From positions 1-64,000 of the IMG/VR virus record IMGVR_UViG_3300043496_000175: 64,000 bases of DNA; one strand, 5' to 3'. The stretch is from a virus. Shown here piece by piece: positions 48,244 through 56,599 of the stretch. Numbering within the stretch: the first letter of the stretch is position 1; each line of letters starts with the position of its first letter. The notes under the pieces are model-generated. The model had not been told where the DNA came from. It did no database searches and was given only the letters and a program-made list of their open reading frames with translations. A program made the translations under genes and the position numbers.

Positions 48244-49793
48244 TGCTAAGGATTGACAAGACCGAGATCAGGGGTCTGGTACGGGTATCAGGCATCGTCC
48301 CCAACGGAACACTGCGCGTGGAACGTTCAGTTCCGGGATCGGCACCGTTCGTGCTGCGGAACGCCGGTTCGATCATCGTGACTGACCAGGGGTTCTCCCT
48401 GGAAGACAGTGAGGCACCCATAGGGGTGCCGGTCACCTACACAGCGTTTGACCGGCCCGGGGTGTGGCCAGGAGAGCACCTCGATGAGCGTCTGGTGCAA
48501 CGGAACTACGTTCTCACTCCGACGCTGTCTCATGGTCAGCAGAGCTGGACACCGGGAGCGGCCAGAACCTTCAGCATCAGTGGAGCCAACGGATTAATCG
48601 GAGCCAACGCCAGCGGCACCGGTATCAGTGGCCGGACAATCGCGGAAGTCGGTGTCGCGCAACTGAAATCAAACACCACTTACTTGGTAACCGGGTTGGT
48701 GAAGTTCAAGACACCTGATGTTTGGACCTGGCAGGACGTGAAGAGTTTCGGAACTTGGGCTGCGGTAAAAGCTGCCAAAGCCAACTGGCAGGCTGTCATG
48801 TCTTCGGTTCCCAGTGGCACATCCGGGACGGACCTGGCTCAGATGTCGATCAGCCTGTCCAACGGGACCACGGATTATGTGACTCCTGTTGTGGCGTACA
48901 CGATCCCCCTGTCCCGTAGTAACGAGTTTGTGCATGTTTCGATCATGTTCACCACCCCGTTCACCATCCCACCGAGTGCCCGGCTGCGGCTGCTCCATGG
49001 GACCAGCACCCGTGAGAAGTCGATGACGTGGGAGGTCACCCAGTTTTCCATCATGACCGCCGCTGATGCTGCCAAGGAGTGGCGTCTGGCATACATGGAC
49101 GGGGACACCCCGGTCCCGCCGCGAGCAGCGGATTACATCGTGCAGAACAATGATTGGGAAGACCGGAGCGGAGACGCTTACATCGTCTGGGATGGGGTGC
49201 CTGGTAACTCCGGTTCCAGATTCATGGGTCCGTCGTACATCTCAACTTCTGCTACTACGACGCTTTACCCTCCGACTGGTACCCCGTGCTCTCCGGTGCT
49301 GCTATCGGATCCGGTTAACAGTGCGCTGGCACTGTGGTTTGGGCTGGCCGCGATCGATGACCTCAACTATGCCGCCAGAGCTGCCATCTTGTCGGTGATC
49401 AATCGGCCGGACTACATCAACTCTTCCTCGGTGCGGCAGACCGCTGATGGCGGGATCCAGTTGTTCACCAACACGCTGAAGGAACGGAGCGTGGCGCTGA
49501 CCCTGTTCCGTCCTGGCCGAGTACTGCTGCTGCGGAACCCTGATCCGGCTTACCCCGAGAACATGTGGTACCTGGGGATCGGCAATGTCACCGAGAGCCG
49601 CACCATCGGTGATGATGCCCGGCGGCCAGAACGGACCTGGGACGTGCCATTCGCCGTGGTGGAACGGCCAACCGGTCTGATTGAAGCCAGTTCCGGAACT
49701 ACCTGGCAGCAGATCAAGAACTCGGGCAAGACCTGGGCAGATCTGCGAGTTGATCACGCTGACTGGCTGGCTGTTACTTTGGACGCTCCATGA
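48243..49793 (+). CDS. Distal tail / minor tail protein
   Basis: A 516-residue protein from ATG 48243 (TGATG overlap). Beta-rich, with a duplicated 'WTWQDVKSFGTWAAVKAAKANW' / 'TWQQIKNSGKTWADLRVDHADW' element in the middle and C-terminus, resembling the small tandem domains of siphovirus minor tail proteins. Position directly after the tape measure fits a Dit-like tail-tip protein. Confidence 0.65.
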   Translation: MLRIDKTEIRGLVRVSGIVPNGTLRVERSVPGSAPFVLRNAGSIIVTDQGFSLEDSEAPIGVPVTYTAFDRPGVWPGEHLDERLVQRNYVLTPTLSHGQQSWTPGAARTFSISGANGLIGANASGTGISGRTIAEVGVAQLKSNTTYLVTGLVKFKTPDVWTWQDVKSFGTWAAVKAAKANWQAVMSSVPSGTSGTDLAQMSISLSNGTTDYVTPVVAYTIPLSRSNEFVHVSIMFTTPFTIPPSARLRLLHGTSTREKSMTWEVTQFSIMTAADAAKEWRLAYMDGDTPVPPRAADYIVQNNDWEDRSGDAYIVWDGVPGNSGSRFMGPSYISTSATTTLYPPTGTPCSPVLLSDPVNSALALWFGLAAIDDLNYAARAAILSVINRPDYINSSSVRQTADGGIQLFTNTLKERSVALTLFRPGRVLLLRNPDPAYPENMWYLGIGNVTESRTIGDDARRPERTWDVPFAVVERPTGLIEASSGTTWQQIKNSGKTWADLRVDHADWLAVTLDAP

Positions 49794-50896
49794 TCAAATG
49801 TTCTCAGCTTTTGAGAGACTCCGCTGCCTACTCGCAGACCACCAAGCTCGTGGTGGACATTCTGCAAGGCAACACGGTGGTGTTCCCGGACGTCCCGGTA
49901 CTACCTGGATCCTGCAAGATCTCCCAGGACCGAGGGTCCAAGACCAGGATGACGTGTGACGTCTCAGTGATCCTGGCCAACCGTCCAGATCTGAACATCA
50001 CCAACACTTCTCACCGATTCTCAGTGCGGCGGGGGTTCCAGAGCCTGGGAGTGGCGGAGACGATCAAGCACGGGATCTTCCGGATCGATGACATCAATTA
50101 CAACGACGACGGCACCATCGACATCGCCGGATCCGGCCTTGAGGCCTACGTTATCGATGCCCGATTCCCGACTCCACGCACTCCTCCCTACGGGCTGTCA
50201 ACGATCGAGTACATCAAGACGTTGATCACCGAAGTGCTTCCAGGGCAGATGATCTCGGTGGAATGCTCTAAAGACAAAATCATTCAAGCGCGGGCTCCTT
50301 GGAAGTTGGAGCGGTGGGACGCGATCGAATCCTTGGCGCAGAGCATCGAAGCTGAAGTCTTCGCTGACTACCGGGGTCTCTTCGTTATCCGGGACATTCC
50401 CACGGTTGCCCCTGATCGCCCAGCGGTCTACACCATCAGAGAAGGTGTAGGCGGCACGCTGATGGGACGGAAACGGAAGGTAAGCCGGGACAAGGTCTAC
50501 AACGCCATGGTGTGTTCCGGGCAGTCCTCGGATCAAAAGGTCCCGCCGGTGTGGGCGATGGCGATCGACAACGACCCCACCAGCCCAACCTATTACTACG
50601 GCCCGTTCGGTCAGGTGCCAAAGTTTTTCTCTTCACAGTTTTTCACTACCTACGACCAGTGCCTGGCATCAGCCAAGCGGCAACTGGTGGAAGCGCTCGG
50701 AGCTAACGAGCAGCTGTCAGTACAAGCGCTTCCGCTGACGTTCCTCGAACCGGGAGACCTGATCAACGTTGAAGTCACCAAAGGCGTGATGCTTCGCCGG
50801 ATCTTGGAGAAAATCTCGTTCGTGGCGGACTATGACGCAGCCGTGGACATCGACACGCTGTCACCCAAAGATCTCTCAGAGGTGGAGGAAGGATGA
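49790..50896 (+). CDS. Tail-tip hub (Tal/gp27-like) protein
   Basis: A 368-residue protein from ATG 49790 (overlap). Strand-rich N-terminus (SCKISQDRGSKTRMTCDVSV) and a long central segment (YIKTLITEVLPGQMISVECS) are the general layout of baseplate hub proteins with N-terminal double beta domains. It joins distal tail to receptor proteins. Assigned from position and layout. Confidence 0.6.
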   Translation: MIKCSQLLRDSAAYSQTTKLVVDILQGNTVVFPDVPVLPGSCKISQDRGSKTRMTCDVSVILANRPDLNITNTSHRFSVRRGFQSLGVAETIKHGIFRIDDINYNDDGTIDIAGSGLEAYVIDARFPTPRTPPYGLSTIEYIKTLITEVLPGQMISVECSKDKIIQARAPWKLERWDAIESLAQSIEAEVFADYRGLFVIRDIPTVAPDRPAVYTIREGVGGTLMGRKRKVSRDKVYNAMVCSGQSSDQKVPPVWAMAIDNDPTSPTYYYGPFGQVPKFFSSQFFTTYDQCLASAKRQLVEALGANEQLSVQALPLTFLEPGDLINVEVTKGVMLRRILEKISFVADYDAAVDIDTLSPKDLSEVEEG

Positions 50897-51588
50897 GTCT
50901 TTACCTCACCCAACTCGCCGCCATGGGCGGTCCGAAGCTGGAATGGATCCAGGCCCGGGTCTTCTCCATCATCGGCGGGGACATCACGTTGACCTACGGC
51001 AACGGGCAAATTCGGTTCGCTGCTTGTCTGGCGTCCTACACGCCCGTGGCGGGTGACTACGTGCACTGCTTGAGTTTGGAAGGCCAAGGCGTACTGATCT
51101 TGGGGAAGGCCAGTGCTACCGGGTCCACGCCGCCGCCGGAAATTGCCCAGGCACCGGTGGTCTACACACCAGTGAGTCTGGCTACCTGGGATGCCACCTT
51201 CAATACGTGGGTACCCGATACGTTGCTGCAGGGACCCACCACCACGGGCATCTGGTTCTACTCCCCCACCACATTTGCCTCCATGGCAGGCAAGACCATT
51301 CAGAAGGCCGAACTGGAAGTCACGAGGACCTCCGGCGGTCCGTTGGAGATCACCCCACACCTGATCAGCAACACTACTGGCGGTCTTGTGCTGTCAGACG
51401 ATCCACCGATTCTGCCCACGGACCCTGCTGCCAACGTGGCCACCTGGGTCCCGATCCCCTTGGGCTGGGCAACTGACCTGGTCAATGGCACCATCAAGGG
51501 ATTCGCCATCACCGCTAGCTACGAACAGACCGGTGTTTACTCCGGCGGTGGCAGGGTGCGTTTGACGCCGCTATCTGTGACGATATGA
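50893..51588 (+). CDS. Minor tail protein, beta-sandwich (host-binding-like)
   Basis: A 231-residue protein from ATG 50893. N-terminal OB-like barrel (ARVFSIIGGDITLTYGNGQI) precedes a C-terminal jelly-roll-like part (KTIQKAELEVTRTSGGPLEI), similar to carbohydrate-binding modules. Likely a tail-tip adhesin. Confidence 0.55.
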   Translation: MSLYLTQLAAMGGPKLEWIQARVFSIIGGDITLTYGNGQIRFAACLASYTPVAGDYVHCLSLEGQGVLILGKASATGSTPPPEIAQAPVVYTPVSLATWDATFNTWVPDTLLQGPTTTGIWFYSPTTFASMAGKTIQKAELEVTRTSGGPLEITPHLISNTTGGLVLSDDPPILPTDPAANVATWVPIPLGWATDLVNGTIKGFAITASYEQTGVYSGGGRVRLTPLSVTI

Positions 51589-51609
51589 GTATTGACGGAA
51601 GGAACCACC

Positions 51610-52353
51610 ATGAAGCTGCTTGAGGCCGCGCAGGTCAACCAGGGGTCCGAGCGTTGGACCAGTGGGTACAACTCCACGGCGCGGGAGTGTGGTGTCAACC
51701 TGCGGCTCACCGATGCCTGCGAAGAGACCAGCGTTGACCTGGTGGGCACCGATGCATCCGAAGCCAGCGCGTACCACGTCAATCCGTTCTCCATCGAGGC
51801 CCAGCTCAACCGCAGCGTGCTGTGTGAGCGGCCGGATGACCAGGCATGGGTGGAGAAGGCACTGGAAGCCAACCTCGAATACCCGCTGAGTCGGGCCCTG
51901 GTGATCCAGCCGATCGCTGAGACGGATTCCTGGCTCAACCACGCCGACGTCCAAGAGGTTGCTCTGGCTGGGAACACCGCAGACAACTACCGGACAGCCG
52001 TGGTGGCCGCCCGCAAGCTCTGGTACGAATCAGTCCTGAGCCTGGAGGGCCAGCCGATCTTCCACGTCCCGCCGAGCATCGCGCCGATCCTGGTCACCGC
52101 CGGTGTCCTGCAGATCGACGGCGGAGGCAAGGCCGTCACCATCTGGGGTGAACCGGTGGTGATCTCCAACGGCTATGAGATGAGCACACCACGGGCGTTC
52201 TTCACCGGGCCGATCAAGATCGAGTACACCTCGGTGCAGAGCAACGACATCCTGCGGCACGCCCGGATGAACAATTCCTCCATCGTGGCCAACGTCCTGG
52301 CCATCGTGGACACACCGCCGTGCGCCATCGTCCGAATTGGTGACTACGCCTAA
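51610..52353 (+). CDS. Structural protein with capsid-like C-terminal pattern
   Basis: A 247-residue protein from ATG 51610 (GGAAGGAACCACC). The segment FHVPPSIAPILVTAGVLQID followed by GEPVVISNGYEM resembles the end of HK97-fold capsid proteins (peptide 'hvpp..p.L...g.l' then 'G.PVv'). The N-terminal half is polar and helical. It may be a second capsid-like or tail-associated structural protein. Inference from pattern only. Confidence 0.45.
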   Translation: MKLLEAAQVNQGSERWTSGYNSTARECGVNLRLTDACEETSVDLVGTDASEASAYHVNPFSIEAQLNRSVLCERPDDQAWVEKALEANLEYPLSRALVIQPIAETDSWLNHADVQEVALAGNTADNYRTAVVAARKLWYESVLSLEGQPIFHVPPSIAPILVTAGVLQIDGGGKAVTIWGEPVVISNGYEMSTPRAFFTGPIKIEYTSVQSNDILRHARMNNSSIVANVLAIVDTPPCAIVRIGDYA

Positions 52354-52354
52354 C

Positions 52355-52377
52355 TGTTGATCGAAACCGCTATACTC
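52355..52377 (+). promoter_or_regulatory. Leaderless-type promoter GTTGATCG-N6-CTATACTC
   Basis: GTTGATCG, AAACCG and CTATACTC end 5 bases before ATG 52383, with no ribosome-binding site. Third copy of this motif. Confidence 0.6.
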
Positions 52378-52382
52378 CGAAC

Positions 52383-52640
52383 ATGTTGAAGGCCATCGCC
52401 CCTCGTGAGAAGCCCTTCAACAAGGGACCCAGGACGCCGGTGGATCACATGATCATCCAGGTGCTGACCGAGAACGGCCCATCCGAACCGCGCACCATCC
52501 GGGATCTGATTCCGGATTCGGACCTGCAGTACATCCATGCACGGTTACGGCGGATGGTCAGTCGCGGGGCGATCCAGCAGGTCAAGACTCCTGGTGGCCC
52601 GCGCCGGGGCCCGGGATCCAGTCTCTACCAGCTGCCATGA
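52383..52640 (+). CDS. Winged-helix DNA-binding protein (85 aa)
   Basis: Starts MLKAIAPREK at ATG 52383. The segment RTIRDLIPDSDLQYIHARLR followed by RMVSRGAIQQVKT forms a winged-helix layout (second and recognition helices, then wing). It is placed inside the structural region under its own leaderless promoter, so it could regulate late or lysogeny genes. No catalytic domain. Confidence 0.65.
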   Translation: MLKAIAPREKPFNKGPRTPVDHMIIQVLTENGPSEPRTIRDLIPDSDLQYIHARLRRMVSRGAIQQVKTPGGPRRGPGSSLYQLP

Positions 52641-53110
52641 TCCGCACCGTCAGGGACGGGGAGCGGATCCTGCGATTCGAGGCTGACGTTATCGCCACCG
52701 CCAGCTCACATCGGCCAGGTGCACCGCGCTGGAGTGAGCTGGTGGTGTACCGGCTGCCGAGCCAGCAGTACGTCATCTCGAAGATAGGCCGATCGGTACT
52801 CGCGCACCGGCCGGACTGTGTCCGTGTCACCGGAGAGATGCCTACCTGGCTGGAAGCCGGGGAAGAGGCTCGCGTGCATCGCGAGCCCTGCCTTGAGTGC
52901 ATGCCGGACGTCGGGGACGCCATGGACCCACAAACCGTGCTGGAAGCCACCAGGTCCAAAGTTCTTCAAGCCAGGGACCCAGAACACCTGTATCGCGCCC
53001 TGATGAACAACAGAACCGGACGCCCTGCTCCAATCGTGTCATCAGTCCTACGGCAGCTCCGTGATCATGACTCTGCGTTCGCAGATTGGTCCGCTGTAAC
53101 AAGCGTGTAG
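52637..53110 (+). CDS. Hypothetical protein (157 aa) with HxC/CLEC
   Basis: Starts MIRTVRDGER at ATG 52637 (ATGA overlap with the winged-helix gene). AHRPDC, then REPCLECMPD provide a possible metal site. Mixed alpha/beta. No family recognised; paired with the regulator in one unit. Confidence 0.7.
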   Translation: MIRTVRDGERILRFEADVIATASSHRPGAPRWSELVVYRLPSQQYVISKIGRSVLAHRPDCVRVTGEMPTWLEAGEEARVHREPCLECMPDVGDAMDPQTVLEATRSKVLQARDPEHLYRALMNNRTGRPAPIVSSVLRQLRDHDSAFADWSAVTSV

Positions 53111-53168
53111 CTGCCAGTAATCAGGGATACTTCGGCTGAAGACTTGTTTCAATGTCGAAGGAGCGCCA

Positions 53169-53762
53169 ATGGGCCGCATACGACGCTTCATTTTCGGCCA
53201 GCCGGGGTGGTCCGACTACCTCTTCCAGATACCTCCTAAGCAACCGGACGCCAGAGCCGTTTACCTCGCCGGGACTGGTTTGATCACCGCGATCCGGGGT
53301 GCGCAGACGGTGTGGGGCCAACCACCGCAAGCCTGGCTGTTTGTAGAACTTGGCTCGGTGTTCGTGCTGTTCTGGGGATGGGTCTGGATTGCGGTAGGTG
53401 TCATCACTCTTTTGGTGGCTGCCACGGGGCACCGACACCCCGACTGGGATCGACTCAGTGCATTCAGCATGCTGATGCTCTGGTTCGTCTGGGGTCTGAT
53501 CTACCTAGTTAGCGCATGGTTGGCTCCAACGAGTGACCGAAGGCTCATTGACCTGTATGCCGGTCTCGGGTTAATTTTCACGGGAATCATTCTGTCAGCC
53601 GGTGTTATCCAGGGCCTACGGAAGACTCACGAGATCTACCTGCGAGAGCAGTCCGAGAAGGCCCGGCGGGATCTTGAAGTCACTCTCATCGAGGTGACCA
53701 AGGAGAACGAGAGGCTCCGCTTGGACTGTGAGCACCTACGCAGGCCGGAGGTCGAGCTGTGA
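53169..53762 (+). CDS. Four-span membrane protein, lysis-region (197 aa)
   Basis: Starts MGRIRRFIFG at ATG 53169 after GAAGGAG. Four hydrophobic helices (for example VFVLFWGWVWIAVGVITLLV and LIYLVSAWLAP) and a C-terminal coiled coil. It is followed by a one-span coiled-coil gene and the endolysin, so it is a holin or antiholin candidate, although longer than most holins. Confidence 0.65.
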   Translation: MGRIRRFIFGQPGWSDYLFQIPPKQPDARAVYLAGTGLITAIRGAQTVWGQPPQAWLFVELGSVFVLFWGWVWIAVGVITLLVAATGHRHPDWDRLSAFSMLMLWFVWGLIYLVSAWLAPTSDRRLIDLYAGLGLIFTGIILSAGVIQGLRKTHEIYLREQSEKARRDLEVTLIEVTKENERLRLDCEHLRRPEVEL

Positions 53763-54232
53763 CCTTTGAACAGGCAATCGCGATCATCGTCGTCGCCATC
53801 ATCACGGCGGCGGGGAGTATCTACGCAGCACGGAAGTCAGCGAAAAACGACCAGAACCGGATCAACCAGGCCATGGTCACGGTGCTCGGGGTGGAGCGCG
53901 AAAAGATCGCGGCGGAACTGGATCGGGCAACCATCCGGACCAACGCTACGAATGAGCAGTTGGAAAAGGTGGGGACCGACTTGAGAGCTGCGAAAGAAGA
54001 GTTGACCGAAGTCAGGATCACTCACAGGGAAGCCATAGCCGAGAAGGACGCCACGATCAGGGAACGTGACGCTACGATCCGGGAGGTACAGGCTCGTACC
54101 ATCGAGCTGGAAGCCATGTTGAACGCCTGCCGAACCGAGCTGGGACAGGTGCGTGCAGAGCTGCAGAACGCCTTGACGTTGATCCACCAGCAGGCGCAGC
54201 AGCTTCAAACGCAAAGGAACGGCCAGTCCTAG
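53759..54232 (+). CDS. One-span coiled-coil lysis-cassette protein (157 aa)
   Basis: A GTG start at 53759 (GTGA overlap). An N-terminal transmembrane helix (AIAIIVVAIITAAGSIYAAR) is followed by ~120 residues of coiled coil (EREKIAAELDRATIRTNAT). Topology and position next to the endolysin suggest a holin/spanin-type accessory protein. Not a canonical family. Confidence 0.65.
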   Translation: MTFEQAIAIIVVAIITAAGSIYAARKSAKNDQNRINQAMVTVLGVEREKIAAELDRATIRTNATNEQLEKVGTDLRAAKEELTEVRITHREAIAEKDATIRERDATIREVQARTIELEAMLNACRTELGQVRAELQNALTLIHQQAQQLQTQRNGQS

Positions 54233-54247
54233 CCAGGAGGCTCCGTA

Positions 54248-55378
54248 GTGTCTCTCGACCAGTGGCCAGCAGCGTTCAAAGCTGCTGGCCTTTCCGTACA
54301 GCTACACAACGGGTTCCCCAACACATCCAAACCGCAGGGCTCACTGAACAGCCCGCTGATGTCCTTGTATGTCCACCATGACGCCACCCCGGCTGGGCCG
54401 ACGCCCGGCGCGTTGAACTGGATCATTGACTCCTACAATTCCGGTTCTCCCAGCGCCCAGCTTTGGCTGGACACCTCGGGTGTCTGGCACTTCTGCGGAG
54501 CTGGAGTGGCCTCCCACGCCGGGGTGGTCCGGGGTGGGCTCACCAACCGGAACTCGGTGGGTGTGGAGACGGATCACACCGTCAACGAGTTGTACCCAGC
54601 ACCCATGATGTCCAGCCTACTCAAAGGCTGTGCAGTGGCTTGCAAGGTGGAGAAGCGGCAGGCGGATTTCATCACCTTCCACAAGATCGAAGCGTCTCCG
54701 CGAGGCCGCAAGCAGGACCCATGGCTCACCCAGGCCAGCAACACCCAAGCCAACTGGGACAAGGAGCTGGCCGATTTCCGCGCCAAGGTTCAGATCCTGA
54801 TCAGTACCGGCGGCAACATAGACATTCCCACTGGCCCCAACATCCCATCTGAAGGAGATTGGTTCGACATGGCAACGGAAGCGGATCTGGAACGGGTCGT
54901 TGACAAAAAGCTCCAGCAGTATGCTGCGCACTACGGTCGTGAGTCAGTCAAGGCACTGATCAATCAGCAGACGAACGCTACTGGACAGCCGGATTACTAC
55001 CCCTACGGTGACACCGCGAAGACGCAGATCGCTGACACAGTGTGGAACAAGGGCATTAAGTCTTCCGTGGACGGACAGACCTATTCGGCGGCCGGATACC
55101 TGGCGTCGAGTGATTGGCGCATCCAGGATATTCAGTCGCGGATGAGCACATTGTCCCGGGCTGAGTTGAATGAGGTTGCTCGGTGGATCGTTGCAGAACT
55201 TGATGGCGATGCTTCCACCACTACCACTGCGACGTACACCGTCAAGTCCGGCGACACCTTCACCAGCATCGCCACAGCTCACGGCATCAGCGTGGACCAG
55301 CTCAAGGAGCTGAATCCGAAGGTCACCGACATCAACAACATCAACCCTGGGGATGTTTTGAACGTCCCAAAAGCGTAG
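54248..55378 (+). CDS. Endolysin: PGRP/amidase plus LysM, with slippery end
   Basis: A 376-residue protein from GTG 54248 after GGAGG. The amidase_2/PGRP domain (~40-170) has zinc ligands in VHHDATP (His43/44), ASHAGVV (His90) and FHKIEAS (His145). A linker leads to a C-terminal LysM (KSGDTFTSIATAHGISVDQL). It cuts peptidoglycan to release virions. The final codons carry a perfect -1 slippery heptamer CCCAAAA (55366-55372) in the zero frame, two codons before the stop, with a short hairpin 8 bases later. So a longer bifunctional product is likely (see the next entry). Confidence 0.9.
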   Translation: MSLDQWPAAFKAAGLSVQLHNGFPNTSKPQGSLNSPLMSLYVHHDATPAGPTPGALNWIIDSYNSGSPSAQLWLDTSGVWHFCGAGVASHAGVVRGGLTNRNSVGVETDHTVNELYPAPMMSSLLKGCAVACKVEKRQADFITFHKIEASPRGRKQDPWLTQASNTQANWDKELADFRAKVQILISTGGNIDIPTGPNIPSEGDWFDMATEADLERVVDKKLQQYAAHYGRESVKALINQQTNATGQPDYYPYGDTAKTQIADTVWNKGIKSSVDGQTYSAAGYLASSDWRIQDIQSRMSTLSRAELNEVARWIVAELDGDASTTTTATYTVKSGDTFTSIATAHGISVDQLKELNPKVTDINNINPGDVLNVPKA

Positions 55379-55896
55379 AGCCCGCGATCGACAAGCGGGA
55401 CAAGTACCGGGCGCAAGTTGATCAAGCAGTCGAGGACTTCGGAAACCTGCGTCCCACCAAGTGGGGACCTTTGCCCAGGGCCCGCGCCAAGCGGATCTCC
55501 TACCGCACGATCTTCGCAGAGACTGACTGGCGGAACCTGGCGAACGCATCGGTGCCGGAGAGTTTGAACTACCCCAACGATGGGCAAGGCAAGGACAAGG
55601 ACTCAGTCGGGCTCTACCAGCAGCGTGCTCGCTGGTGGGGGACCACGATGGGTTCGATGGATCCGTACATCGCCACCACGCGGTTCCTGGACCGGATGCT
55701 GCAGAACGCGCCGAGCTGGTTCACCACCGATGAAGCGGAGGTAGCTCAGATGGTGCAGGGCTCGCAGTACGACGGCGTTACGATTGATCCCGTCACCCGA
55801 AAGCCTTACCCTTTTGCTCAGAATTACCGCGATCGGGATGCTCAGACGGCGGCGATGGAGCGGGACCTGAGCTACTACGGAAACGGGGGCAAGTAG
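55366..55896 (+). CDS. Second endolysin domain (SLT/lysozyme-like), reached by -1 frameshift
   Basis: Frame -1 is open through the endolysin stop. After slipping, translation continues AGC GTA GAG... to 55896, giving a fused product of about 549 residues. The added part (SVPESLNYPNDG, SVGLYQQRARWWG, 'FAQNYRDRD') is like actinobacterial transglycosylase/lysozyme domains. No ATG/GTG start with a ribosome-binding site is present in this frame before 55471 (a TTG). Slippery CCCAAAA plus a CCCGC/GCGGG hairpin (55381-55398) fits the distance rule. Alternative: internal TTG start at 55471. Confidence 0.75.
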   Translation, partial: PKSVEPAIDKRDKYRAQVDQAVEDFGNLRPTKWGPLPRARAKRISYRTIFAETDWRNLANASVPESLNYPNDGQGKDKDSVGLYQQRARWWGTTMGSMDPYIATTRFLDRMLQNAPSWFTTDEAEVAQMVQGSQYDGVTIDPVTRKPYPFAQNYRDRDAQTAAMERDLSYYGNGGK

Positions 55897-56337
55897 GTGC
55901 CCGAGGAAGTACACATCCACGTTCACGTCCACACCGGTGGCACGAGCGAAGAACACACCCAGATCCTGGACGCCGTCCAGGAACTAACAGAAGGAGTCGC
56001 CAGCATGGCAGCAGATCTCTCCGGCCTCACCAATGAGGTATCGGAACAGGAAACCACCGTCGCCGGTGCGGTTGCACTGATCAACGGTTTCGGCGCTCAG
56101 CTCGATGAGCTGCTCCAGCAGGCGGAAGAGGGCCGCGTTGACGTGGCCGCCATCTCCGCTCTCAAGGACCGGCTCGACGCCTCCACCAACTCCCTGGCCG
56201 AGGCCGTTACGGCCAACACCCCGGAGTCCCCGGAGGAGCCGCCGGTTGAGGAACCGCCGGTGGAAGAGCCGCCCGTCGAGGAGCCTCCGGTTGACGAAGA
56301 GCCCGCGCCGCCGGTGGAGGGCAACGTCAACCCGTGA
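55897..56337 (+). CDS. Coiled-coil protein with PVEEP repeats
   Basis: A GTG start at 55897. HIHVHVHTGG at the N-terminus, then a long helical region (QELTEGVASMAADLSGLTNE) and a C-terminal EEPPVEEPPV repeat (4 copies). Proteins of this type occur at the end of actinophage structural/lysis blocks, sometimes on the virion. Repeat DNA (56228-56310) is coding, not CRISPR. Last rightward gene before the leftward block. Confidence 0.7.
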   Translation: MPEEVHIHVHVHTGGTSEEHTQILDAVQELTEGVASMAADLSGLTNEVSEQETTVAGAVALINGFGAQLDELLQQAEEGRVDVAAISALKDRLDASTNSLAEAVTANTPESPEEPPVEEPPVEEPPVEEPPVDEEPAPPVEGNVNP

Positions 56338-56574
56338 TCACAGCTTGGTGACTTCGGACGGCCGGTAGTAGTAGACCCGGCCACCAATCTCCACGCCGAC
56401 TTCGCCCATATTGTGATTGTCAACAACCCCCGTGCGGCCATTGAAGTGGCCGCCGGGGGTTGTCCCTATTTTGACCCTGGCACCCACCGGCAGCCCGGTG
56501 ATCCGTTCGTACGTCCGAACGTTCTCTTCCTTGGTGATCTTCGCCTTGGCGGCGGATTCCTTCGTTCCTACCAT
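56338..56574 (-). CDS. Small KOW/SH3-like protein (78 aa)
   Basis: Starts MVGTKESAAK at ATG 56574. The second half (VKIGTTPGGHFNGRTGVVD, then VEIGGRVYYYRPSEVTKL) is a KOW/SH3-like barrel. Its stop directly abuts the stop of the convergent gene at 56337. Function unknown. Confidence 0.7.
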   Translation of the reverse strand: MVGTKESAAKAKITKEENVRTYERITGLPVGARVKIGTTPGGHFNGRTGVVDNHNMGEVGVEIGGRVYYYRPSEVTKL

Positions 56575-56599
56575 CGGTCGTCCACGTCCTTCTCAGTTG

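Noticed and set aside
56228-56310. Short direct repeats resembling a CRISPR array
   Set aside because: They are in-frame codons for PVEEP repeats in a protein; no spacer-repeat structure.
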